DNA of 64,000 nt from Saccharomycopsis fibuligera x Saccharomycopsis cf. fibuligera (GCA_001936135.1 CP012809.1:3335501-3399500); one strand, 5' to 3'; positions 11,179 through 20,525 are shown, counted from the first letter of the stretch. The notes: generated by a model from the letters alone, not told the origin. Program-made: numbers and translations.

Positions 11179-12042
11179 TTACAACTTATCCTCTTCTGGG
11201 GTCAAAGGAATTTGCAAATCGTGCCATTCTTCACCGCCATGTTTGCACTGACTGACCCCTTTATCTTCAAATCCCAATTTTTCGTAAAATCCAAGCATGT
11301 CAGGTTTAGCCAAAATGCTAATCACTGAAGCCACTTGTTGATTGCTAAGTTTTTGAATATAGTCATGTAAAATTAAGGTGCCAATTTTCTTGCCGCGGAA
11401 ATCTGGGTGTACTGCTACTGAATGCATGCCAATAACGTCGGAGGATTCAACATGGCCCACTTTTGAATCATCTGCCTGCTGCTCTTCTTTTTTTTTATTG
11501 CCCTTGTCGTTATCAATAGCAGTGGTAGTTCCTGTTCTGGTGTTGTTGTTCTGTTCAAGGAAATGCTGAGGCACTTGCATGGCGAGGTCATCAACAAATT
11601 CGGAATGCATCTTGGTGGACAAAATGTGGCCAATTAGTCTTTCATTAATTATTGAAGATTTTTCATCCGGGTTGTAGTCGTTATTGTTGGTATTGTTGGA
11701 GTTGCCGTCAAGGGCCAATGAGTTTCTGCTGTGGCTGTCGTTATTGGTATCACTGTCAATACTGCTGTTATTATTGCTGTTTGTGTCTTGGTCTTTGTCC
11801 TCGGTGCTATTCTGCTGGCCTTTGTCACCACTGGACTCATTCAAGCTGCTGTACTTGCCGCCAAAGCTGCGGACAAAGAGGCCCGAAGTCAACTCGGGGG
11901 CCACTGTCAAGCGGTAGCGGATGGCGTCGGAGGAGGCTGCCTCGGCGGGGGCGAAACTGAGCTGCTCTAGGGCGTGGACTTGGTCCAAGTCGCTGAGATT
12001 CAATGGGCGGATGGCCAAGTGCATAGGTAGCTGGTTGTCCAT
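11179..12042 (-). CDS. PAA1: GNAT acetyltransferase, polyamine/arylalkylamine type
   Basis: The protein is 287 residues and resembles yeast Paa1, a cytosolic enzyme that transfers acetyl from acetyl-CoA to polyamines and arylalkylamines. The N-terminal IRPLNLSDLDQVHALEQLSF and the YRLTVAPELTSGLFVR segment match the family start. LIGHI is the GNAT core strand. The acetyl-CoA loop is seen as HPDFRGKKIGTLIL with IQKLSNQ after it, and the FYEKLGF strand is near the end. It is about 95 residues longer than S. cerevisiae Paa1 (191). The extra length is in two low-complexity Asn/Asp/Ser inserts, about residues 65-130 and 165-200, on either side of the LIGHI strand. It is divergent from LSM5 across 301 bp. 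Confidence 0.85.
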   Translation of the reverse strand: MDNQLPMHLAIRPLNLSDLDQVHALEQLSFAPAEAASSDAIRYRLTVAPELTSGLFVRSFGGKYSSLNESSGDKGQQNSTEDKDQDTNSNNNSSIDSDTNNDSHSRNSLALDGNSNNTNNNDYNPDEKSSIINERLIGHILSTKMHSEFVDDLAMQVPQHFLEQNNNTRTGTTTAIDNDKGNKKKEEQQADDSKVGHVESSDVIGMHSVAVHPDFRGKKIGTLILHDYIQKLSNQQVASVISILAKPDMLGFYEKLGFEDKGVSQCKHGGEEWHDLQIPLTPEEDKL

Positions 12043-12343
12043 GGTGGGAAGTTGTGTGTGAGTTGTGTTGAGTCGAGTCGAGTCGAGTTGAGTCGAGTTG
12101 AGTCGAGTTGAGTTATGTTTGTGTTGTGGATGTGTTGTAGTCTGTTGCTGTTTGGGGTCTGTTGCTTCTGAAGATTTTTTGATATCTCATTACGGCCAAG
12201 TGTGACATGCACGTGCACCGCCAGTCGCCCACATTTTCACTGGACTTTATTCCAAACTACTACAATACTTACTACTACTACTACTGCTACAATACAAACA
12301 CCATCCATCATTCAACACAACACAACAGAACACAACACACAAA
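12043..12343. promoter_or_regulatory. Divergent promoter, PAA1 and LSM5
   Basis: This 301-bp region lies between two divergent start codons. It contains a GAGTC/GAGTT pentamer array at about 12070-12114, ACAACAC-type repeats next to the LSM5 start and a TACTAC run at about 12268-12286. No clear TATA box was seen. Confidence 0.6.
12070..12114. repeat. GAGTC/GAGTT pentamer tandem array
   Basis: About nine 5-bp units alternate between GAGTC and GAGTT within the PAA1-LSM5 divergent promoter, close to the PAA1 start. Confidence 0.85.
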
Positions 12344-12655
12344 ATGAGCAACGCAGTCACGGAAGCAGCTCCTCAGATCAATACCGAAAACACCCCGGAA
12401 ACAGCCAACAGCAACGTCGTCTTGCCTCTTGAGTTGGTGGACAAGTGCATTGGCTCCAAAATATGGGTGCTTATGAGCAGCAGCAAAGAGTTTACAGGCA
12501 CTCTTGTGGGCTTTGATGATTATGTCAACATGGTTCTCGAAGATGTTACTGAGTTTGATGCTGACGGCACCACGACCAAAAGATCAAAACTTTTGTTGAG
12601 TGGTAATCATATTTCAATGTTGGTGCCTGGCGGTGAAGGTCCTAATGCTCAGTAA
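12344..12655 (+). CDS. LSM5: U6 snRNA-associated Sm-like protein LSm5
   Basis: The protein is 103 residues. LSm5 is a subunit of the LSm1-7 ring (mRNA decay, cytoplasm) and the LSm2-8 ring (U6 snRNA, nucleus). After an N-terminal tail of about 25 residues, the Sm fold is clear: [18 protein letters not shown], the Sm1 loop [16 protein letters not shown], and the Sm2 motif [17 protein letters not shown]. This is almost the same as human LSM5. No intron or CTG codon was seen. Confidence 0.96.
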   Translation: MSNAVTEAAPQINTENTPETANSNVVLPLELVDKCIGSKIWVLMSSSKEFTGTLVGFDDYVNMVLEDVTEFDADGTTTKRSKLLLSGNHISMLVPGGEGPNAQ

Positions 12656-13142
12656 TGGTGATGATTAGTGGTTAGCCAATATGTTGCTGACTGCTATACT
12701 GTCATTGTATTTTTTTCTCTTCTCTTTTTTTTTTTTTACTTTTTCTATATACAAAATTGCTGGTGGAGAGGTATTGGGTGTATCAATTTTGGATTGTGTG
12801 CTTTTTTCAGCTGTAATTCTGCTGACCCAAATCTCACTGGGACCGTCAGCATATCAAGTCGGGCAGGTTTTATTATTCAAAATGTTCTCTTCAAAAGCAT
12901 CTTCTCATCCAGAATTGTTTAGTGATGCCGGCCGGCCCAACTTTTTGGGAAACTGCGCATCAGTCAAACCAAACCAGTTGACAGTACCGTTGCTTCAAAA
13001 GGCAACAACATGTTCTCCATCTTTTTGTTATTCATTACACTCTTTCAATTACAAGCTTTCTGGTCATTTCTTTTGTACAATATTAATTAATTTTGCACGC
13101 TTTATTTTATTTTGAGTTTTATTGTTATTGTATTTTTTTTTT

Positions 13143-13197
13143 TTTTTCTATGCTATATCAAGTTAGCAGTTCGCAAACTTGATATAGCATAGAAAAA
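13143..13197. repeat. Perfect 22-bp inverted repeat (hairpin)
   Basis: The left arm is 13143-13164 and the right arm is 13176-13197. They are exact reverse complements, with an 11-nt loop. A T-run precedes the left arm and an A-run follows the right arm. The core arm reads CTATGCTATATCAAGTT. It sits 488 bp past the LSM5 stop and 279 bp past the RIX7 stop, so it could end transcription from both sides or be the remnant of a short inverted-repeat element. Confidence 0.85.
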
Positions 13198-13374
13198 CAA
13201 TGGTGATCCGACACAAGAATCCTTACAAACATTCTACAGCAGCTTGAGCATATATGCTCAAATCTCAATCTGAAGAACCTAGACAAACAAACAAAATAAA
13301 GAAAATGAAAAAAAAAAAAGCTCATATATGCATTGTGTATTAATATTTTACAGTAGATTCTCGTAATAGATGCA

Positions 13375-13430
13375 TTGTAATAAGGTTCGTTATCAATACA
13401 AATTGTAATAAGGTTCGTTATCAATACAAA
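13375..13430. repeat. 28-bp tandem duplication
   Basis: Two exact 28-bp copies (13375-13402 and 13403-13430) begin TTGTAATAAGGTTCG. They lie just downstream of a CAGTAGATTCTCG sequence at 13351 that is preceded by TA. That layout recalls the terminal repeats of pogo/Tigger-type DNA transposons, but no second end was found. Confidence 0.85.
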
Positions 13431-13475
13431 TAGTAAACGTCTTCAACTTGGCATACAGCTTCGCTGTTTATCGGT

Positions 13476-16115
13476 TCATGCTCCCTCTCCTATAACCCCA
13501 TTCATCTTCCTACTAATATTATGATACTTTCTCAATTCTGACACTGAAACACTAGCTTTAACTTTCTCAAGCGCTGCTTCGAAATCACTAGCAGTGACAA
13601 CCCCGTCTTCATCACTACTGCCACTAGCTTTATTGGCACTGAAATTGTCGCCGTGGACATTATCATCACTTGCACTCTCGATAGTGACATTTTCATCCAA
13701 GCTATCAATGTTGGCATAAAATCTCTTTTTCAATGCACAAACACCCGCTTCTCTAACCAAAGCTGCCAAATCGGCGCCACTGAAATACCCAACTCTTTCA
13801 TCATTTGCCACTTTAGTCAAATCCACCAGTTTATCAATTGGCGTCTTATTACTCTTGACAATGGTGGTCAAAATTTCCAATCTCTCATCCGCGTTTGGTA
13901 ACTCAACATATAAGGTTTTGTCTAATCTTCCAGGCCTAAGCATTGCCGGGTCAATCATGTCTGGTCTATTGGTGGCACCAATGACAAAAATCCCATGACG
14001 ATCATTTAAACCGTCAAGTTCTGTAAGCAAAGTGTTGACAACTCTTGAACTTGACTCTGAAAGAGAGGTATCTCTCTTGGGAACAAGAGCATCTAGCTCA
14101 TCAAAAAAGATGATGCACGGTACTGATGCCCTAGCACGAGCAAATACCTGCCGCACAGCCTTTTCACTTTCACCAACGTATTTGTTCAATAATTCCGGCC
14201 CTTTGATAGAGATGAAGTTGGCTCTTGATTCATTAGCTACTGCTTTGGCAAGCAATGTTTTACCACAACCAGGCGGACCCCAAAGTAACACCCCACCGGG
14301 CACGGTGATACCAAATTTGGAATAAAGGTCTGGGCGTTTAATGGGCTGCACTACTGCCATGTGAAGCTCAACACGAATAGCGGAAAGGGCACCGACATTT
14401 GACCATGAAACATCGGGAATTGTAGCAAAACCTTCTCTTTTAGCCGTTGGTTGAATGGTGGGCAATGCAGCAAGGAAGTCAGCATAAGTGATGCTAAGCG
14501 GAGCAAGTTGCTCGGCAGTAAGGCTTTCTGGATGGAGCTTGAGGAACTTTTGAATAGTGGAAAGACGATTGAACTCTTCGATAGTGATGTCGCCAGCTTG
14601 GCCATTAGCGAAACCATTAGCTGGGCTATTAAGTTGAGCGATTCCATGCGTTTGAGTGAGTTGATCATTGTTGGTGGCGTTTATCGAATTATCACTATCC
14701 ACTTCCATTCTATCTTCGTTGTTGATCTCAGTAATTTTGATGTCTTCTTCTGGCTGGCCATCCTGGCTATCAAAAGGCTTGATATCAATATTACTTAGAG
14801 TTTCAAAAATTCTCTTTATTGCGCAAATCCCTGCTGCAGTGGCCAATGCTTTCAAATCAGCACCGACATACCCAGGCGTAGCTTTTGCCAATTGATGGAA
14901 ATCCAATTCGCCATCGATTTTCAATCCCTTTGTCATGGATTTTAAAATATGCATTCTTTGTATTTCATTTGGGACATTAAGACAAATTTCCCGGTCAAAT
15001 CTGCCGGCTCTTCTTAATGCTGAATCCAAAGCATCTGGACGATTGGTGGCCCCAATAATGATCACTGGTTTACCGTTATTTTTTTCCATCGACAATTCAT
15101 CAATACAAGTCAATAATTGAGCCACAATTCTTTTTTCCATTTCTCTTTGAGCGCCATCTCTCTTTGGAGTAATGGCGTCAATTTCGTCCATAAATACCAA
15201 ACAAGGAGCAAGATTTTTTGCTTCTTGAAAAATTTCCCGGACTTTCTTTTCACTTTCACCGCTCATACCACTAACTATAGAAGGAGCACTAAGGGCTATA
15301 AAGGGAACCTTAAGGTCACCAGCCAAAGCATTAGCCAAAGAGGTTTTGCCACAACCTGGAGGGCCATGAAGAAGCACCCCACGTGGAGGTTCAACCCCAG
15401 TGGCCTTGTAGATTTCTGGGTGTAAGATTGGCATACCTACTAGCTCCATAAGTTGAGAAACAATTTCGTCAATACCACCGAGTTGAGCAAGAGAAGCATT
15501 AGGAGGGTCGCGGTTCTTGGCTTGTCTTTTGCTGGGGCGAGATGTGGTTTGATTGTCCTTGGTTCTCTTTTTAGAGTTGGAAGTATCCACAGGCACCAGC
15601 GGCTTGGATGGGGTGGTATTTGACTGTTCTGCTGGAGAAGTAGCTGAAGTTGTTGAGCCAGCAGCAGCACCAACAGCAGCAGCAGCAGCAGCAGCAGCAC
15701 CAGCTGCTGCCGCAGAAGATGAAGAAGCATCTGATTCAGGAACTGCAGACTGTTCTCTTGAGTCAATCTCCGATAAAGGCTGCTGATCAACATTATCGCC
15801 CAACTCAAGCAGCTCTTCATGTCTTAGGTCCTTGAGAACCCTGTCTACTGCTTTTTCAATCATTGCTCTTTTGTTACGAGCGAGGCTAGCATCGTGGGCA
15901 AGCACGTAGCGCAATGCCTCAGAGGCGGTGACGTGTTTAGCAAGGACTATGGGTGGGGGGTTGTTGGTGGCATTATTGGTATTATTATCATTGTTGTTGG
16001 TATTGTTAGCAGTATCTTTGGCGGCTCTTGTCTTTTCGTCGAGAAGGTTTGAGATATGGCGGCTGATTTTGAGGTCAAAAGACTGAGTCAAGGAGATCCC
16101 CTTTTGTCTGCCCAT
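13476..16115 (-). CDS. RIX7: AAA-ATPase of 60S ribosome biogenesis, Rix7/NVL
   Basis: The protein is 879 residues and is a type II AAA-ATPase that remodels nucleolar pre-60S particles, removing factors such as Nsa1. There are two AAA domains. D1 has Walker A GPPGCGKT near residue 250 and Walker B LVFMDEIDAI near 307. D2 has Walker A near 610 and Walker B IIFFDELDAL near 670. NRPD and sensor/arginine-finger segments are present in both. The N-terminal 230 residues include Asn-rich and poly-Ala tracts and a basic stretch (KKRTKDNQ...SKRQAKNRD) that could be a nuclear signal. No in-frame CTG codon was found in 879 codons, although Leu is frequent. The upstream 110 bp holds an AAAATTTTTT motif like the RRPE of ribosome-biogenesis genes. 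Confidence 0.95.
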   Translation of the reverse strand: MGRQKGISLTQSFDLKISRHISNLLDEKTRAAKDTANNTNNNDNNTNNATNNPPPIVLAKHVTASEALRYVLAHDASLARNKRAMIEKAVDRVLKDLRHEELLELGDNVDQQPLSEIDSREQSAVPESDASSSSAAAAGAAAAAAAAVGAAAGSTTSATSPAEQSNTTPSKPLVPVDTSNSKKRTKDNQTTSRPSKRQAKNRDPPNASLAQLGGIDEIVSQLMELVGMPILHPEIYKATGVEPPRGVLLHGPPGCGKTSLANALAGDLKVPFIALSAPSIVSGMSGESEKKVREIFQEAKNLAPCLVFMDEIDAITPKRDGAQREMEKRIVAQLLTCIDELSMEKNNGKPVIIIGATNRPDALDSALRRAGRFDREICLNVPNEIQRMHILKSMTKGLKIDGELDFHQLAKATPGYVGADLKALATAAGICAIKRIFETLSNIDIKPFDSQDGQPEEDIKITEINNEDRMEVDSDNSINATNNDQLTQTHGIAQLNSPANGFANGQAGDITIEEFNRLSTIQKFLKLHPESLTAEQLAPLSITYADFLAALPTIQPTAKREGFATIPDVSWSNVGALSAIRVELHMAVVQPIKRPDLYSKFGITVPGGVLLWGPPGCGKTLLAKAVANESRANFISIKGPELLNKYVGESEKAVRQVFARARASVPCIIFFDELDALVPKRDTSLSESSSRVVNTLLTELDGLNDRHGIFVIGATNRPDMIDPAMLRPGRLDKTLYVELPNADERLEILTTIVKSNKTPIDKLVDLTKVANDERVGYFSGADLAALVREAGVCALKKRFYANIDSLDENVTIESASDDNVHGDNFSANKASGSSDEDGVVTASDFEAALEKVKASVSVSELRKYHNISRKMNGVIGEGA

Positions 16116-16542
16116 GGTGAGTTGTATTGCGGTAGTGCGGTGGCAGAGTTGTAGGTGGGGGTGCTGTATTCGTACCGTGCTGTGTTGGTTGTTGATGAAG
16201 ATTTGATAAAATAAAAATAAAAATAAAAATAAAATTTTTTTTTTTTATTTTTTTTTTTTTGTGATGCGAATGACCCACGCAGGTGGTTCCTACTATAACT
16301 ATAGCTACACTTGCCAGTATTATATGATATCGATCACCAACCACTATCTATGCATTTACTCATTCATTCTTGGGCTATAATATACACTGTAACGGCTGCT
16401 GCCTATAGGGTAGCTTCAACGGGCTCGCCTGTCAACTGTATGTGAAGCAGCGAGGGACCCGGTACAACCGCGGAAAATAACTCTCAACGAGCTACGCTCG
16501 CTCGTACAGCAAGATGATTGGTTCTCTGAATAGGAACAACAT
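16116..16542 (-). promoter_or_regulatory. RIX7 promoter region
   Basis: This 427-bp gap separates the POP7 stop from the RIX7 start, both genes on the minus strand. A run of AAAAT units followed by T-runs (about 16207-16260) contains AAAATTTTTT, the core of the ribosomal RNA processing element used by ribosome-biogenesis genes. No clear PAC (GATGAG) partner was found. Confidence 0.35.
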
Positions 16543-17121
16543 CTACCCACTTCTAACATGAATAGTCACCTGGAGACCAGCAATCTCCCGAACTCTCATT
16601 GTTGTCTCGCCCGTATCGTCCTCGTCGCTGCTGCTTTCATTAAGAAAGCGAGGCAGCAGCAGCAGCAGCAGCTCATCTTCCTCCCCATCAAAGCTAGCGA
16701 TACTTTGCTGACTGGTTAGTACCGGCTCTGGCTTCGTTTGCTGGTTTGTATTTGCAGAATCATTGGAGCTCCTCTGCTTTTGAAACTCGTCAACCGTCTT
16801 GACAGTGGTGGTACGGATCTCCACCTTGTGGTTTCTCTCTTCAAAATAGACAGCGATTTGCAATAGACGGGGCAAGACTCGCTGTAGCCCGACGACAACG
16901 ACGCTACGCTGCTTAGAGATGTTTCTGCCTCTGTTTCTTCCCTTGGCTTTTGTGGTGTTGGAGTCGATGGCGGCGAGGAGCTTGGAGATCTGCTTGACGG
17001 CCAGGACGAAGGGGGTCGAGGTCTTGAGCTTGAAGAGGGAGGCGGAGGTAGCGTGGCTGAAGGCGGAGGGAGGCGCGTGCTTGCGGATAGTGGAATGCTG
17101 GAGGGGGAGTTTCTTGTTCAT
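16543..17121 (-). CDS. POP7: RNase P/MRP protein subunit Pop7 (Rpp2)
   Basis: The protein is 192 residues from the ATG at 17121. Pop7 is an Alba-fold protein that pairs with Pop6 and binds the P3 arm of RNase P and RNase MRP RNA, for tRNA 5' ends and rRNA processing. The family signature is seen as STPFVLAVKQISKLLAAI, then SVVVVGLQRVLPRLLQIAVYFEE, KVEIRTTTVKTVDEF, and the last strand EIAGLQVTIHV. An acidic disordered insert near residues 140-170 contains six consecutive CTG codons (16654-16671). An in-frame ATG at 17247 would add 42 low-complexity residues; I prefer 17121 because the basic start resembles family N-termini. Confidence 0.8.
   Translation of the reverse strand: MNKKLPLQHSTIRKHAPPSAFSHATSASLFKLKTSTPFVLAVKQISKLLAAIDSNTTKAKGRNRGRNISKQRSVVVVGLQRVLPRLLQIAVYFEERNHKVEIRTTTVKTVDEFQKQRSSNDSANTNQQTKPEPVLTSQQSIASFDGEEDELLLLLLPRFLNESSSDEDDTGETTMRVREIAGLQVTIHVRSG
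16654..16671 (-). repeat. Six consecutive CTG codons inside POP7
   Basis: A CAG hexatandem on the plus strand reads as six in-frame CTG codons in POP7 (about residues 151-156), inside an acidic, Ser-rich disordered segment. Read as Leu this is an odd hydrophobic run. Read as Ser or Ala it fits its surroundings. Confidence 0.85.
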
Positions 17122-17376
17122 TGTTGATGTTGATGTTGTTGATGATGATGTTGTTGTTGTATTGTAGTGGTGTAGCATTTGGTTGTACTGGTAGTTGTAA
17201 TTATAGCAATGGTGAGCGAAAATATTAGCACTACAGTCACATGACATTTACACTCTCCCGCGACGATTATCAACATCAACGTCAACATCATCAACATCAT
17301 CAACGCCGCAATCACAATCATAATCACAATCATAATCATAATCATAATCACCAATCCCACCGCCAATCCTACCACA
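17122..17376. promoter_or_regulatory. Divergent promoter, POP7 and EMP65
   Basis: This region of about 255 bp is built largely of trinucleotide and hexamer repeats (GTTGAT/ATCAAC units and AATCAT units). A TCACATGA motif lies at about 17237. No TATA box was recognised. Confidence 0.5.
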
Positions 17377-20300
17377 ATGTCTCGACTGCGCCGTAGGACG
17401 CTCTCCAGCGCAGCAAACACCGCTCGCCCTTCCTCCTTCCACACCCTCGCTAGCCTCCTAAGCGCCGAGCTAGGAATCCTCCCATCCATTTCCTCATCGC
17501 CATCGCAATCACCATCTACAGGCAGACACACACACATCAGAAGCCACGACTCCCACCAAATACAGCAGCTCCTTCACTTCCTCAAGGTGCCTCTCCACTT
17601 GGAGAAGTTCATGTCCTTTGGTCTCTTGTGCTGTCTCAATGCCTTCCTCGAGCTCTTCACCATCCTCCCCTTGAAGCTAGCAGTGGCCTCTTTCTCCATA
17701 GCCTTATCACTTTTACGCTTTCCATCCACCACAATCCCATCAAGCAGAAAGAAACACCTTCTCTACACAGCCTACAACCCGTTGGTGCAAGCATCGCTTA
17801 CCCTTGTTGCCATTGTTGCCCTTGCTTCCATCGACACTTCCAAAATATACCATGATATTCGTCGCCAGTCTGCCATTAAGCTTTATGTCATGATTGGTGT
17901 CTTGGATGTCGTTGACAAGTTGGTAGCCACCGTGGGCATTGACCTCTTAAAGTTCCTATTTAACCTTCAATTCTCCATTGATGTCGCTAGCAACAACTCC
18001 AAGCTCCTCTTTTTCGCAAAGTTCACTGTCGCGTTCGCTCTATCTGCCGTCTATCTTATTGCTCATGCCACTTGCTTGATTTACCAAACCGTTTCTTTAA
18101 ACGTCGCTGTCAACTCATACTCAAACGCTCTATTCACTTTGCTTTTATCTTCACAATTCTCAGAAATAAAATCTACCGTATTCAAAAAATTTGACCGTGA
18201 AGGTCTTTTTCAAAACGCCTGTGCTGATTTAACTGAAAGATTCCAACTCCTTACTTATTTGTTTCTTATTGGCTTACGTAATTTGGTTGAATTCGATATC
18301 AATGAGGGTTTGGTGCCCAATTCATTTGCTTCTTTTCCCAAAATAAGCATCTCCAATAATTATGGCAATGTATTTAACGTGATTAGCTTTTTACACTTGG
18401 ACTTGGATCTAGCTTGGTTGAAAGTGTTGATCAATCCAACTTTGATCGTCATTGGTTCAGAATTGTTGGTAGACTGGATCAAACATTCGTACATTGCCAA
18501 ATATAACAAATTCAAGCCAAGTATTTATGAACGGTTTGTTAATGTCTTGTCTAACGATTTCTTGGAAAGTGTCAGCAGCGTGAGTAGTGCTAACAGCGTA
18601 ATTCCTCACTACATGAACCATGATGAATACCAAATTAAAAATCACAAGAGAAATACCCCAGGAAGTGTGTGTGCTGCGAGTGCTCTGGACCACAAGGATG
18701 GTAAAAATCCAACAATCTGCTCTAGTAGAAACAACAGTGCTTGTGCTACCCCCAACGATAATTACAATAGCTATACTACTGACAAAATCGCTGAAAACGA
18801 TAATACCGATATCAATCATGTCAGGAACAGTAGCAAGAATGGTGAAAAACACAGAACGGAAGGCAAAAACAAAGCTAAAAGCCACAATGGCAGCAGCACC
18901 AGTGGCAGCAGCACCAGTGGCGGTTACTATGGCCTCTCAATTGAGGAAATCACTTATAACAAAATCAATTCAAATAAAAACCTAAGCGTAAGAATCGGCG
19001 TACCGATGTTGGCTTTGAATTTGGTAGTAATCAAAATGTCATGGCCATCGGTGGTACATTTTCTTTTCAAAAAAGCCAGCAGTGGCAATTACGATAATGA
19101 TGATAACATCAATCACAACAATTTTTTCTTATGGTTACCATCACTAGACACAATTAGCATCATTATATTAACTTTACTGATGTTTATTTTATTGCTAATA
19201 CTAAAATTAGCAGTTTCATTGATACTACTCAAATGGAGTAATAAACGAAAATTAAAATTCTTGAAAAATTGGAAACGATATGAGGAAAGATTGCTCAATG
19301 AAGGAATTATAAAGGAAAAAATCAGTACAAATGATAAAAATAATACAAAATATAAATCAAAAAATTACCAACTGCAAAATGAAAAGCAAGATCTAGACCA
19401 TGGTCAAAGCCAAAATGTTCAAATGGCTGGTATAAAAACGTTAAATTCAATTGTAAATCCATTTGACCCGATTTTAACAACTTCATCACCATCATCGTCG
19501 CCAACTCCACCATCTCGCAGTATTAATGCCGCAGAATATAGCAATACCAATACCAATGACATTTCCAGTGTCAGAAATTTGGCAAATGATGAGCAAACAT
19601 TTCCCTATTTGAGCACTCCTCCATTAGATTTATATTCTCCTGATTCGCCAGCTGCTATTTCTGTAGCTACCACTATTGCTGCTGGTGGTGGGGATGGTAA
19701 TGATGCTTGTGGCCCAACTGCCGCTGATTTAGCATATTCTACTGATGTCGTGGGTCTATCACCATTAGATCCTGAAAACTTCAAATTCGGCAGTGGATCC
19801 ACTAACGCCTATAGCAGCAGTGGTAAAGAAAACAGTAACAGCAACCACAGTGGTAATTTTGATAACACGTCCATTTACAATCAGAGCCAAAATCATGGCC
19901 ACCATGTCAATGGTGATAGTGATGCTTATATTAGCCCTGATGTTAATACTGTACACAATTCCAATAGCATCAATACAGCAAACATTGCTGGTGATATGAA
20001 CCATGGTAATAACAGCACTACTACTACCCGTAAAATTGATAGCAAAACTAAAATGGTACCAAACAAAACAGTAGCAAACCGCTTATACAACATAACAGAT
20101 ATCCTTCATAATGATTATGAACCTGGTCATTTTTCTATTGTCGGGCTTGGTACATTAGATATAGAAGATGTTGAAATGTTGTATGATGATATTGATGATG
20201 ATGCTAATAGCAATAATAATAATGATGGTTTGACACTGGCCGCCGGTGGATCAGGGAAGAAAAACAAGAAAAAAAGTATTGATCAGTATAGGGTGAAAAA

Positions 20301-20412
20301 TGACATCAAGCTGGTGACCGAGAACAGTGGAGGTAATGGGGAAGATGTGCTGAATAGCGGCGGGTTGGACAAAGTGGTGAGGTACAAAATGAGCTCCAAG
20401 AGAATCTGGTAA
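17377..20412 (+). CDS. EMP65: TAPT1-family ER membrane protein Emp65
   Basis: The protein is 1011 residues. S. cerevisiae Emp65 forms an ER-membrane complex with Slp1 that protects soluble proteins from degradation; metazoan TAPT1 is the relative. The family core is seen at about residues 60-400, with several hydrophobic segments and the signature IYHDIRRQSAIKLYVMIGVL near residues 155-175. A further hydrophobic segment lies at about residues 590-620, after a disordered Ser/Asn/Lys-rich loop. The last 350 residues are Asn/Ser-rich and acidic, and longer than in S. cerevisiae (556 aa). A few CTG codons occur, all in the loop, the tail or a membrane segment. Confidence 0.85.
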   Translation: MSRLRRRTLSSAANTARPSSFHTLASLLSAELGILPSISSSPSQSPSTGRHTHIRSHDSHQIQQLLHFLKVPLHLEKFMSFGLLCCLNAFLELFTILPLKLAVASFSIALSLLRFPSTTIPSSRKKHLLYTAYNPLVQASLTLVAIVALASIDTSKIYHDIRRQSAIKLYVMIGVLDVVDKLVATVGIDLLKFLFNLQFSIDVASNNSKLLFFAKFTVAFALSAVYLIAHATCLIYQTVSLNVAVNSYSNALFTLLLSSQFSEIKSTVFKKFDREGLFQNACADLTERFQLLTYLFLIGLRNLVEFDINEGLVPNSFASFPKISISNNYGNVFNVISFLHLDLDLAWLKVLINPTLIVIGSELLVDWIKHSYIAKYNKFKPSIYERFVNVLSNDFLESVSSVSSANSVIPHYMNHDEYQIKNHKRNTPGSVCAASALDHKDGKNPTICSSRNNSACATPNDNYNSYTTDKIAENDNTDINHVRNSSKNGEKHRTEGKNKAKSHNGSSTSGSSTSGGYYGLSIEEITYNKINSNKNLSVRIGVPMLALNLVVIKMSWPSVVHFLFKKASSGNYDNDDNINHNNFFLWLPSLDTISIIILTLLMFILLLILKLAVSLILLKWSNKRKLKFLKNWKRYEERLLNEGIIKEKISTNDKNNTKYKSKNYQLQNEKQDLDHGQSQNVQMAGIKTLNSIVNPFDPILTTSSPSSSPTPPSRSINAAEYSNTNTNDISSVRNLANDEQTFPYLSTPPLDLYSPDSPAAISVATTIAAGGGDGNDACGPTAADLAYSTDVVGLSPLDPENFKFGSGSTNAYSSSGKENSNSNHSGNFDNTSIYNQSQNHGHHVNGDSDAYISPDVNTVHNSNSINTANIAGDMNHGNNSTTTTRKIDSKTKMVPNKTVANRLYNITDILHNDYEPGHFSIVGLGTLDIEDVEMLYDDIDDDANSNNNNDGLTLAAGGSGKKNKKKSIDQYRVKNDIKLVTENSGGNGEDVLNSGGLDKVVRYKMSSKRIW

Positions 20413-20490
20413 TTGTACTTTCTTTTTTATTTTAATTTGTGCTTCTTCAGTTGTGATATCTTTTTTCTGTTTTTTCTGGTTCTTTTCAAT

Positions 20491-20525
<35 letters not shown>

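Larger units (their letters stand above)
12656..13475. other. Convergent gap between LSM5 and RIX7
   Basis: This 820-bp region receives the 3' ends of both genes. It contains T-rich tracts, a perfect hairpin (13143-13197) and a 28-bp tandem duplication (13375-13430) described separately. No conserved coding frame was seen. Confidence 0.6.
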
